Positions 1 to 5,283 of a stretch of DNA of 6,024 nucleotides are shown here, in pieces (position 1 is the stretch's first letter; each line of letters begins with the position of its first letter). The position numbers were made by a program, and so were the translations under genes. Under the pieces are notes generated by a model, which made no database searches, had not been told where the DNA came from, and saw only the letters and a list, made by a program, of their open reading frames with translations. The stretch spans positions 1 to 6,024 of the forward strand of contig CAMJNB010000094.1 of the NCBI GenBank assembly GCA_946407175.1, in the 5' to 3' direction. Origin of the DNA: an uncultured Selenomonadales bacterium (GTDB taxonomy: Bacteria > Bacillota_C > Negativicutes > Selenomonadales > Selenomonadaceae).

Positions 1-37
1 TGAATGGTTCGACAGCCATTTTTTAAAAGGCAGGTGA
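1..37 (+). CDS. 3' end of an upstream gene (partial)
   Basis: Reading from base 2, the frame gives EWFDSHFLKGR and ends at the TGA at 35-37. That stop lies inside the AGGTGA ribosome site of the next gene, the same stop-in-SD arrangement seen at 1601-1606. The other two frames close earlier (TAA at 22-24) or give only a short peptide. The gene probably encodes another tail protein because of its position, but eleven residues are too few to identify it. Confidence 0.4.
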   Translation, partial: EWFDSHFLKGR

Positions 38-42
38 ATTAA

Positions 43-255
43 ATGACAGATACAGCGACAGAAACCGCGACTTTTAACCTCGGCACGGTCGGAATGTTGT
101 GTACGCGCAAAGGCTTAAACGTACTTTCAGCGGGATTGACGGGTGAAAGAATTGTATTTACTAAGCTCGCGATTGGCGACGGCATTTTGGACGTCACGAG
201 CGATAGCGAATACAGAGTGGCAATCCTTGACAAAACGGATATGACTAATTGGTGA
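43..255 (+). CDS. Tail-fibre N-terminal fragment, truncated by in-frame TGA
   Basis: This 70-residue ORF has AGGTGA at 32-37 just before its ATG. The sequence ERIVFTKLAIGDGIL (about residues 39-53) matches the start of the DUF3751 phage tail-collar/fibre domain, which typically reads 'NFTHIALGDG'. The family domain normally runs on for about 100 more residues, but here TGA at 253-255 stops it after MTNW. The next codon is ATG in the same frame, and the following ORF continues the same domain. The two ORFs are therefore one gene (43-1395) interrupted by a stop. Candidate ancestral codons one transition away are CGA (Arg) or TGG (Trp). Whether the stop is a real mutation, a readthrough site or a sequencing error cannot be told from this window. 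In the family this domain joins the fibre to the baseplate, so the fragment alone would not be expected to be a working fibre. Confidence 0.7.
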   Translation: MTDTATETATFNLGTVGMLCTRKGLNVLSAGLTGERIVFTKLAIGDGILDVTSDSEYRVAILDKTDMTNW

Positions 256-1395
256 ATGGATCTGCCAATTTGCGAAAACGTCAACCGTGGCGACGGCACG
301 ATGTTACTTCACGCCATAAAAAACAATGCTGAAATTGTGGAAGGCTTTTTTGCCAGAGAGCAGGCAGTTTTCGCGATTGACCAAGCGTCTGGCGAAGAAA
401 TTTTGTACGCTTACAGAAATAGCGGTGACGCCAGCTCATTTCTTCCCGCCAATACGGGACCCGTAGCCAAAACGATTGACTTAGGCGTCGTCACGGTGAT
501 TCAAAACGCGCGAAATGTAGAGGCAATTTTGGACGCCTCATTTGCCTACGTCGGTATGGCTGATTACAAAATTCACGTCGACGCGGAGCACCCGCACCCC
601 AATATGCCGAATTACTACGGCAATGTTTATGACACCAATGCATTTTGGGCGGCGAATCACGACAAGCACCTTTACCAAATGTCGGTAGACAATACGCGGC
701 ACGTCATTTTAGGCGACGCGGCGGAGCTTATACCGTCACTCGGCAAGACGATAACCGATAACCAGTCAAAAATTAACACGCTGAAAATTATTGCAGACGC
801 CAAAAACGAATTGGGCTTAGATGCTAATATGATGATTGTTGAGGACTTCAAGCCGACGACCGAAATTGACGTGTACAAGATGAAAGTTTTGTCCTGCGCG
901 CAAAACGGTAAAATTATCGGCGTGCAGTCGGACGAAGGCATTATCGCGGGGCAGTATTATTGGATTTCGGACGGCAACAATCAAGAATTGGTGCAGGTTA
1001 TCGGCGCCGTTTACTCTACCGACTACTATCACGTCGAACTTGCCGAGCGGCTGACTTACGGCTACAACTTAAGCACGGTTTATCTGTATCGTTCGACGGT
1101 GCTTGATAACACTGAAACCGTTGACAAGAAGTCACTTAGTTGGACGCCGAAATACACGTTCAAAGGCATTTCAGCGAACATTGAGAGGGTGAATTATTTG
1201 GACACGTCACAATACAACCGCGCGGCGCTAAACATCAGCGGAGAAGGCGTCGTCACGCGGGACGGCTATTTTACCTTGACTAATGACGAGGGCAGTTTTG
1301 AATACACGCCCGATGAGGACGCAGGTCAAGCTTGGGTGACACAGCCCGACATTGACACGCTTTTTGCAAAGTTGGAGGCTAGCAATGGCAACTAA
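256..1395 (+). CDS. Tail-fibre protein, remainder after the in-frame stop (DUF3751-like)
   Basis: The 379-residue ORF continues the preceding fragment in frame, with no bases between TGA and ATG and no spaced ribosome site for the ATG. Residues 1-106 carry the rest of a DUF3751-type domain: GFFARE at 30-35, EILYAYRN at 48-55, and a beta stretch ending in SFAYVGMADYKIHV. Residues 107-141 form a His/Asn/Tyr-rich linker. A coiled or helical stretch (about 160-190) leads to a beta-rich domain (about 197-285) with an 'IIAG..YWISDG' pattern and alternating hydrophobics. The C-terminus, about 286-379, is probably the distal or receptor-binding part, which varies most in fibres. The stop TAA at 1393-1395 lies inside the next gene. 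If TGA is not read through, only termination-reinitiation at 256 could make this product, and it would lack the attachment N-terminus. Family assignment is by motif recognition. Confidence 0.75.
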   Translation: MDLPICENVNRGDGTMLLHAIKNNAEIVEGFFAREQAVFAIDQASGEEILYAYRNSGDASSFLPANTGPVAKTIDLGVVTVIQNARNVEAILDASFAYVGMADYKIHVDAEHPHPNMPNYYGNVYDTNAFWAANHDKHLYQMSVDNTRHVILGDAAELIPSLGKTITDNQSKINTLKIIADAKNELGLDANMMIVEDFKPTTEIDVYKMKVLSCAQNGKIIGVQSDEGIIAGQYYWISDGNNQELVQVIGAVYSTDYYHVELAERLTYGYNLSTVYLYRSTVLDNTETVDKKSLSWTPKYTFKGISANIERVNYLDTSQYNRAALNISGEGVVTRDGYFTLTNDEGSFEYTPDEDAGQAWVTQPDIDTLFAKLEASNGN

Positions 1396-1606
1396 AAAAA
1401 AACCACCTCAATACCGCGCCAAAAGTTTATATGCCAACAGAATTTATTACGGCAACTTATTTGTAGGCTATATTGGCGCATTTATCATTTCAGGCGACTT
1501 GCAGTTTCAGGCACAGGTCGACCCTGATACGATACAAAAATTTTGCGGCTACGATAAAGACGGCAATGCAGTTTATGTAAGCTACAAACCAAAATTAAAA
1601 AGGTGA
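1385..1606 (+). CDS. Small YopX-like protein
   Basis: The protein has 73 residues. I chose the ATG at 1385 because GGAGG (1374-1378) lies six bases upstream; an earlier in-frame ATG at 1352 has no such site. The start overlaps the end of the fibre gene by 11 bases. After a lysine-rich N-terminus it reads YRAKS (10-14), YYGNL (21-25) and VDPDTIQKFCGYDKDG (45-60). That is the order of the YopX fold ('K-F-R-G...YG.L...V.P.TIGQ.TG..D.NG..I'). It lacks the usual 'YEGD' ending of that motif and is shorter than typical YopX proteins, so it may be a trimmed paralogue of the next gene. YopX proteins are common in phages, but their biochemical role is unknown. Confidence 0.6.
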   Translation: MATKKKPPQYRAKSLYANRIYYGNLFVGYIGAFIISGDLQFQAQVDPDTIQKFCGYDKDGNAVYVSYKPKLKR

Positions 1607-1611
1607 TTGCA

Positions 1612-1911
1612 ATGGATATACCGTATAAATTTCGCGGCATTGATGAGGACGGCAACTTTCACTACGGCGACTTAGTTCAATCCCGCATTTGTATGATTAT
1701 GGAAGATTACGCCGCCACTAAGGTTTTGCCGCAGAGTGTTTCACAGCTCATTGGATATGATGTGGACGGCAGGGAAATTTACGAAGGTGACACGCTGGTT
1801 GATAAAGACGGGAACATTTGGGATAAATTGGAAATTTATTCAGACGTCGACAACGTCTTCACCGTGCAAAAATACAAATTGCGGCTTATTGGACGTGATT
1901 TTAGTCTTTGA
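1612..1911 (+). CDS. YopX family protein
   Basis: The protein has 99 residues. I chose ATG 1612 over the GTG at 1603 because AGGTGA (1601-1606) sits five bases before it and overlaps the previous gene's TGA stop, a pattern repeated in this window. Residues 6-9 KFRG, 18-20 YGD and 38-62 (containing SVSQLIGYDVDGREIYEGD) fit the YopX domain well. It is longer than its upstream neighbour, keeps the 'EGD' element, and aligns with it over the 'GYD.DG' segment. The pair therefore looks like a diverged tandem duplication. YopX was named from a B. subtilis SPbeta gene and its function is not established. The stop TGA at 1909-1911 forms part of the TTGACA promoter element for the next gene. Confidence 0.7.
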   Translation: MDIPYKFRGIDEDGNFHYGDLVQSRICMIMEDYAATKVLPQSVSQLIGYDVDGREIYEGDTLVDKDGNIWDKLEIYSDVDNVFTVQKYKLRLIGRDFSL

Positions 1912-1936
1912 CAAGATATTAAAATTGTAGTAGCAT
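1908..1936 (+). promoter_or_regulatory. Candidate sigma-70 promoter of the Cas8c-like gene
   Basis: A perfect -35 hexamer TTGACA (1908-1913) is followed after 17 bases by TAGCAT (1931-1936), which matches the -10 consensus at four of six positions. Transcription would begin near 1943, leaving a leader of about 27 bases before ATG 1970. The spacing is ideal, but the -10 is imperfect and there is no extended TG element. The element overlaps the end of the YopX-like gene and would let the next gene be expressed independently of the tail operon. Confidence 0.45.
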
Positions 1937-1955
1937 TACGCAAGATTTTAATATC
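1915..1955. repeat. Perfect 11-bp inverted repeat over the promoter/leader
   Basis: GATATTAAAAT (1915-1925) is exactly reverse-complementary to ATTTTAATATC (1945-1955), with 19 bases between. The left arm lies between the proposed -35 and -10 boxes. The right arm covers the expected transcription start and abuts the ribosome site GGAGGAG (1956-1962). The position suits an operator for a dimeric repressor. In a read-through transcript the same arms could form an A-U-rich hairpin next to the ribosome site. No T-run follows it, so it is not an ordinary terminator. Confidence 0.6.
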
Positions 1956-1969
1956 GGAGGAGAAGCAAA

Positions 1970-2347
1970 ATGACGGAGCATAACACCGACAAACCGTTAG
2001 CGTATAATCTTGGCAAGGTGTTTGCTACAATGCAACACATTATTAACACCCAGAGCGGCGACCGCGAATGGTATGCGTCTAAATGCGGCGGTATACATAC
2101 GCTTTGCCAATCCCCGCTGATTGAGATTGCAAATATGCACCGCAAGGTTATGACGGCGCTTAGAGCGATTAAAAGCCGCAGTGCGATTTTGGCGGAAAAA
2201 TTTAACATAGCGCTGGCGGAAGTTATGTCACTCTTGCCGACGGACATTCCGCGCTATTTAACTCCCGACGAGCAATTTAATTTTCAGCTTGGCTATTTTC
2301 ATCAGGCGAAATTAATGGACGACGCACATTTTGAGACAGCTTGCTAG
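1970..2347 (+). CDS. Stand-alone Cas8c/Csd1 C-terminal (Cas11c-like) protein, candidate anti-CRISPR
   Basis: This 125-residue protein starts at ATG 1970 behind GGAGGAG (1956-1962). Seen: NLGKVFATMQHI (13-24), a middle helix-rich part with YASK and PLIEIANMHRKV (35-60), and a C-terminal LTPDEQFNFQLGYFHQ (97-112). Known: the C-terminus of the type I-C Cascade protein Cas8c (Csd1) has the same order, with 'LGRLFA..EK.Q', 'Y..SAS..P...F..L......HH..KL', then '..L...EQG.F.LGYYHQ'. That region is also translated on its own from an internal start as the small subunit Cas11c, of about this length. Inferred: this is a complete solo Cas11c-like protein, not a degraded cas8c, because it has its own ribosome site, promoter and terminator and an intact frame. 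No Cas3, Cas5 or Cas7 gene or CRISPR array is nearby; the neighbours are tail genes. In a phage the likely role is to compete with or poison the host type I-C complex. A remnant without function, or an unrelated helical protein, is the alternative. Confidence 0.7.
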   Translation: MTEHNTDKPLAYNLGKVFATMQHIINTQSGDREWYASKCGGIHTLCQSPLIEIANMHRKVMTALRAIKSRSAILAEKFNIALAEVMSLLPTDIPRYLTPDEQFNFQLGYFHQAKLMDDAHFETAC

Positions 2348-2393
2348 TATGGCGGTCAATACCAACAGACGAGTTTAAAAAATTTTATATAAC

Positions 2394-2428
2394 AAAGGCG
2401 CAGGGCAAAAGGCTCAGGCGCTTTTTTT
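2394..2428 (+). terminator. Intrinsic terminator after the Cas8c-like gene
   Basis: AAAGGCGC (2394-2401) pairs with GCGCTTTT (2418-2425) over eight base pairs with one G-U. After a small internal loop, GGGC (2403-2406) pairs with GCTC (2412-2415) around an AAAAG loop. Seven T residues follow (2422-2428). It lies 47 bases after the Cas8c-like stop and directly before the ribosome site of the next gene. The spacer 2348-2393 contains no gene and no convincing promoter (only an AT-rich TATATAAC without a -35), so expression of the next gene probably depends on read-through or antitermination. Confidence 0.6.
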
Positions 2429-2431
2429 ATT

Positions 2432-2438
2432 GGTGGTG
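2432..2438 (+). promoter_or_regulatory. Ribosome site that sets a TTG start
   Basis: GGTGGTG followed by A residues sits six bases before TTG at 2445. This spacing matches the AGGTGA-N5/6-ATG pattern used at 43, 1612 and 5576. The frame is open from the TTG at 2430, and the codons at 2430, 2433 and 2436 (TTG, GTG, GTG) could also initiate, but they lie inside this site and have only the terminator T-run upstream. Confidence 0.5.
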
Positions 2439-2444
2439 AAAATT

Positions 2445-4526
2445 TTGGCATATGACATAAAGACGCTACTTGGATTCGGCACGGGCAAATTAGACGATGT
2501 AGAAATTGCGGACGGCGTCATTGAAAACGTCAACTCCTACGCGCGAATTTTAAAAATCGACGAGCTTAATGACGACAAAGTAGCGATTGACACGGACAGC
2601 GCGGTAATTGGCAGGTACGAAGATTTCAGCGCCGGCAACGACGTCTTGATACACGTTTCAGCGTCGGCTAAAGAAACGAAATATCTCGGCAAGTATATGG
2701 TCGCTAAAATTCTTTTGGCGCAAAATGGCTTGCTGACATTAAGCAAAAAAATCACGGACTTAATCCCACGCGACCAATTTGAATTTTACACTTTGCAAAT
2801 GGTAACGGCGGCTAATTTTGACTGCTTGACGCTTAAAGACGGCGGAGTAATAATGCCGCCTGTATTTGACATACACAAACTTTGCGGCGGGATTTTATTC
2901 ATTCGTGTTTTTGATTCGCTGAAATTTGAAGGCGGACATATAAACTTGGTTGATAGTGGCATACCCAGCAATGCCAAACATTTATTCAGACCGCTTACGG
3001 AGCAGGAGACGGCGGCGAACGGCGAAGGTGACTTTGCAAAATTCAGCGGTCAAGAAAACTTCATAACGGCTGAAAGATTTTTGCTTAACGCAGGTGACGG
3101 AGCCTTAATTTTGGCGGCGAAAAATATTTACTGCAACGAAAAATCACGCATTGGCAATATCGACACGCACGGCGCCCATTTTTGCAGAGGTGCTGAAAAT
3201 TCCGTCGGTGTTAAACCTGCTAACGTGACAAATATCGGCGGAAGTACGATTCTGATAGCGGCAGAAAATATTGTCGACTTCAGCGCAAAAATGATTGCCA
3301 AATATCGGACTGCGGCAACTAAGGAAAGTGAAGTCGGCAGGGGCTTATGCCGTTGCTATATCGCGTCCAATACGCCGTTGCGAAATGACGAGGGCTTGTA
3401 TGCTTATGACGTTTTGCATACGCCTTCATTTCTTGACGCGGTTAATATACACGACTTCGGCGCGGGAACTTTTGGCAGTATCGTCAACCCTACGAAGGCG
3501 ATTAACAACTACGCACGAGTCACGGCGATTAATCAAGGCGGTTGCAGATTGACGCTTGCCGATGAAACGGTTAACGGCTTGACGCCGATTGACGTGGACG
3601 CTATGATTATCGTGCAGGTAATTCAGAAAAGCCACTTGCATACGCAACACGCCGGCGAAATTGTCACGGCTAAGGTAATGTCACGCGGCGAAAATTACGT
3701 CGTGATAGATTATCCCGCACCTGCAGTGAGTCTTGAAAATTACGCAATGCAAATTATCAGCGTCCCGCAATTTGTTAACTTCACGCTGAATACCAATTAC
3801 ACCGGCACGCCGAAATACAACGGCAAGGTCGGCGGAGTGTTCGCAGTGGCGGCGAATACTTTGTGCGATATCAGCGACGGTAAAATTAACCTTGAAGGTA
3901 AAGGCGGCGCACCTGCGTATGGGCGTGAAGGGCTTGAATTTATCGGCAACGCGCAGGATTTCAATCGCTTGCCACTGGGTGAAGGCCACGGCTCGGTATT
4001 CGTGCTGGCTAAGACGTTAAAACTTAGTGCTAATTCGCGAATCGGCGCGACGTACAGCGGCTTAGGCACGGGTGACAGATTCGGCGGCGGCAACGCTATT
4101 CAATCCAATATTGGCGGCGGTTATCGCGGCGACGTGGACAACGAAGGCACGGGCTCGGCAGGTGGTTATATCGGCGGCGGCAGTTTTGCAGGTAATTCGC
4201 GCTACGGCGGTTTAGGCGGTTCAGGCGCAAGCGGCGGCACGTCCGAAAATTTCCGCGAGCTTGAGACGTCCAAAATTACAGGCGGTTACGGTTCCAACGG
4301 CAAGGCGAACGGCGCGTACGAAGGTGGCAAGCAGGGCGCTCATATTTTTGTAGTTGCTGACAAGATTGAAAATTTCAGTCAAGCTTGTTTTTCGACAGGC
4401 GGCGAAGGCGGTCAAGGCGGCATTTACCAAGACGGCATTAACGGTGCGGCAGGCTACGGCGGCGGGGCGTCGGCTAACGGTTCAAGCGGCGGTTCAAGCG
4501 GTTTTTGTTTTATATATTGCAATTAA
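2445..4526 (+). CDS. Large glycine-rich phage tail/adhesin-like protein with duplicated modules
   Basis: The protein has 693 residues from the TTG at 2445; the frame is also open from 2430. It has no signal peptide or membrane segment. Residues about 27-133 form a beta module ('VNSYARILKID...FSAGNDVLIHVSAS..YLGKYMVAKI...LTL') that recurs at about 352-458 ('INNYARVTAIN...IDVDAMIIVQVIQK...AGEIVTAKVM...VVIDY'). Each copy ends in a stretch like 'VPQFVNFTL'. Each is followed by a series of G-rich beta units of the form GG-h-h-h-A-x-x-h (147, 217, 265, 463, 514, 631, and a terminal half unit at 683-693 ending GFCFIYCN). From about 545 the chain is extremely glycine-rich (GGG, GGY, GGS). Beta-solenoid or polyglycine-helix tail adhesins have this look, and the position after the fibre gene fits a receptor-binding or tail-tip role. 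It could also be a secreted-type surface protein acquired by the phage. The exact family was not recognised. Confidence 0.65.
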   Translation: MAYDIKTLLGFGTGKLDDVEIADGVIENVNSYARILKIDELNDDKVAIDTDSAVIGRYEDFSAGNDVLIHVSASAKETKYLGKYMVAKILLAQNGLLTLSKKITDLIPRDQFEFYTLQMVTAANFDCLTLKDGGVIMPPVFDIHKLCGGILFIRVFDSLKFEGGHINLVDSGIPSNAKHLFRPLTEQETAANGEGDFAKFSGQENFITAERFLLNAGDGALILAAKNIYCNEKSRIGNIDTHGAHFCRGAENSVGVKPANVTNIGGSTILIAAENIVDFSAKMIAKYRTAATKESEVGRGLCRCYIASNTPLRNDEGLYAYDVLHTPSFLDAVNIHDFGAGTFGSIVNPTKAINNYARVTAINQGGCRLTLADETVNGLTPIDVDAMIIVQVIQKSHLHTQHAGEIVTAKVMSRGENYVVIDYPAPAVSLENYAMQIISVPQFVNFTLNTNYTGTPKYNGKVGGVFAVAANTLCDISDGKINLEGKGGAPAYGREGLEFIGNAQDFNRLPLGEGHGSVFVLAKTLKLSANSRIGATYSGLGTGDRFGGGNAIQSNIGGGYRGDVDNEGTGSAGGYIGGGSFAGNSRYGGLGGSGASGGTSENFRELETSKITGGYGSNGKANGAYEGGKQGAHIFVVADKIENFSQACFSTGGEGGQGGIYQDGINGAAGYGGGASANGSSGGSSGFCFIYCN

Positions 4527-4559
4527 AGCGTTGTTAGCTCTACGGGGCGCAATGCGAAT

Positions 4560-4595
4560 AGGCGCGGTAATGTCTACGGGCAACCGCGTCTTTTT
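4560..4595 (+). terminator. Intrinsic terminator after the glycine-rich gene
   Basis: AGGCGCGGT (4560-4568) pairs with ACCGCGTCT (4583-4591), nine base pairs with one G-U, around a 14-base loop. The run TTTTT (4591-4595) follows. It lies 33 bases after the TAA of the glycine-rich gene. The 100-base spacer 4527-4626 holds this hairpin and the ribosome site of the next gene; I see no good promoter in it. Confidence 0.5.
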
Positions 4596-4626
4596 AGTGC
4601 AATCAGCATTAGAGAGGAGGTTCACG

Positions 4627-4827
4627 GTGGTAACTTTTAAAATTAAATTCGGTGAAGGTTTTGAATACGAAATACCGTTTAGCCGCCTTGAGGGTACAAC
4701 AATGACAGAAGAAGAGTTTTTGAAAGAATTGGGCGCAGAAGTCGACACACGCCGCCTTTCAGACAACGAAAGAGGGAATTTAAATGGCGAAAACCAGCAA
4801 GTTGCAGGTCGTGACGAAGGACGCTAA
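4627..4827 (+). CDS. Small acidic hypothetical protein, GTG start
   Basis: The protein has 66 residues. I chose GTG 4627 because GAGGAGG (4614-4620) is six bases upstream. The frame is open further back, but that part reads across the terminator hairpin and the glycine-rich gene and looks like shadow. It opens with a beta-hairpin-like MVTFKIKFGEGFEYEIPF, then TMTEEEFLKELGAEVDTRRLSD (about 25-46), a likely helix. The C-terminal 20 residues are polar (QQVAGRDEGR) and overlap the start of the next gene by 44 bases in another frame. No family was recognised. A degenerate copy of its GAEVDTRRLSD segment occurs at 5215-5283, which supports this being a real coding frame. It is probably co-translated with the small genes that follow. 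Confidence 0.55.
   Translation: MVTFKIKFGEGFEYEIPFSRLEGTTMTEEEFLKELGAEVDTRRLSDNERGNLNGENQQVAGRDEGR
4732..4763 (+). repeat. Direct repeat copy 1 (inside the 4627 gene)
   Basis: This 32-base segment encodes GAEVDTRRLSD within the 4627 gene. It matches 29 of 32 bases of 5221-5252, including an unbroken 14-base run TCGACACACGCCGC. Confidence 0.75.
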
Positions 4828-4987
4828 CGGCAAGGAACTTAACCGCACCGTGTCTTACGTCAATCCCGAGACCAGCGACAGCGATTTAACAAAATTTGCG
4901 ACGGCTTACAGCGGACTTTCACGTCGCACCTACAAAGATGTTTACCGCATTGACCGCGAGGATATCACGGACGCGACGACAGAATAA
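4784..4987 (+). CDS. DUF1659-like small protein, paralogue 1
   Basis: The protein has 67 residues, with ATG 4784 preceded by AGAGGG (4771-4776). It shows a beta-hairpin (KLQVVTKDANGKELNRTVSYVNP), a helix (DSDLTKFATAYSGLS) and a closing strand (YKDVYRIDREDIT). This is the outline of DUF1659, a family of about 70-residue Firmicutes proteins of unknown function that often occurs beside DUF2922 and YvrJ proteins. It is plainly paralogous to the genes at 5011 and 5843: 'NP...D.DL..F...Y..LS......V.R/KVD...IT' is common to them. Its start overlaps the preceding ORF by 44 bases. Confidence 0.7.
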   Translation: MAKTSKLQVVTKDANGKELNRTVSYVNPETSDSDLTKFATAYSGLSRRTYKDVYRIDREDITDATTE

Positions 4988-5010
4988 TTCAGCATAAAGG
5001 GGGTGACACA

Positions 5011-5214
5011 ATGAATGAAGTAGCACGCACAATTCAAATCACGTCGACTAAACCGAGCGGCCAAAAAGTCAGCAAGTCAATCACCAATGCCAATCCTGCC
5101 GCCGCTAATGCCGATCTGAAAACTTTTGCCGACGCTTATGGCGATCTGTCAACTAACACCGTAAGCAAAATTTACAAAGTTGACAAAAAAAATATTACTC
5201 CGCAAAGTAACTAA
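5011..5214 (+). CDS. DUF1659-like small protein, paralogue 2
   Basis: The protein has 67 residues with ATG 5011 behind a strong GGGGGTGA site; 23 bases separate it from the previous stop. It aligns end to end with the 4784 product: 'ITSTKPSGQKVSKSITNANP', 'ADLKTFADAYGDLS', 'VSKIYKVDKKNIT'. The NP pair and the ADL..FA.AYG.LS helix are the most conserved parts, and the surface is more lysine- and asparagine-rich. There is no cysteine and no membrane segment. The function is unknown; it is probably a small structural or accessory virion protein, or a phage-borne member of the DUF1659 cluster. Confidence 0.7.
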   Translation: MNEVARTIQITSTKPSGQKVSKSITNANPAAANADLKTFADAYGDLSTNTVSKIYKVDKKNITPQSN

Positions 5215-5283
5215 ATTCTCGGCGCAAAACTCGACACACGCCGCATTTCAGATTTGATACAAGGAGTGAACAATTATGTTTGA
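5215..5283 (+). pseudogene. Decayed 3' remnant of a 4627-type gene
   Basis: Directly after the TAA of the 5011 gene, and in the same frame, 22 codons read ILGAKLDTRRISDLIQGVNN.. to a TGA at 5281-5283. The first part matches ELGAEVDTRRLSD of the 4627 product. As with that gene, the frame runs over the start of the following gene. There is no start codon of its own, so it is a leftover of a duplicated gene pair, or an extension used only if TAA 5212-5214 is read through. Confidence 0.5.
5221..5252 (+). repeat. Direct repeat copy 2 (intergenic)
   Basis: This 32-base copy of 4732-4763 has three mismatches, 489 bases downstream. It lies between the 5011 and 5276 genes, with the same reading frame kept open. 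Confidence 0.75.

Noticed and set aside
253..255. TGA read as Trp or Gly under an alternative genetic code
   Set aside because: TGA ends the genes at 1606, 1911 and 5554 with ribosome sites for the next gene right there, and tryptophan is written TGG elsewhere, so the code is standard.
672..1032. Reverse-strand ORFs opposite the fibre gene, and similar ones elsewhere
   Set aside because: They have no ribosome sites, low-complexity Ser/Ile composition and no family likeness; they lie opposite well-supported genes.
1000..1395. Variable region of a diversity-generating retroelement at the fibre end
   Set aside because: No reverse transcriptase or template repeat is present in the window.
1736..1930. 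Second + strand ORF overlapping the YopX gene
   Set aside because: Frame-shifted shadow without a ribosome site; the YopX frame carries the conserved motif.
1948..2247. Reverse-strand hydrophobic ORF opposite the Cas8c-like gene, possibly a membrane protein or antisense gene
   Set aside because: Its Leu/Ile richness follows from the complementary strand; no ribosome site or promoter was seen, and the + strand has clear family motifs.
2371..2393. Promoter at TATATAAC upstream of the glycine-rich gene
   Set aside because: No -35-like hexamer at a suitable distance, and transcription would pass straight into the terminator hairpin.
4354..4626. N-terminal extension of the small gene at 4627 back to ATG 4354
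   Set aside because: It is Ala/Arg/Lys-rich shadow of the glycine-rich gene and then runs through the terminator hairpin; GTG 4627 has an excellent ribosome site.
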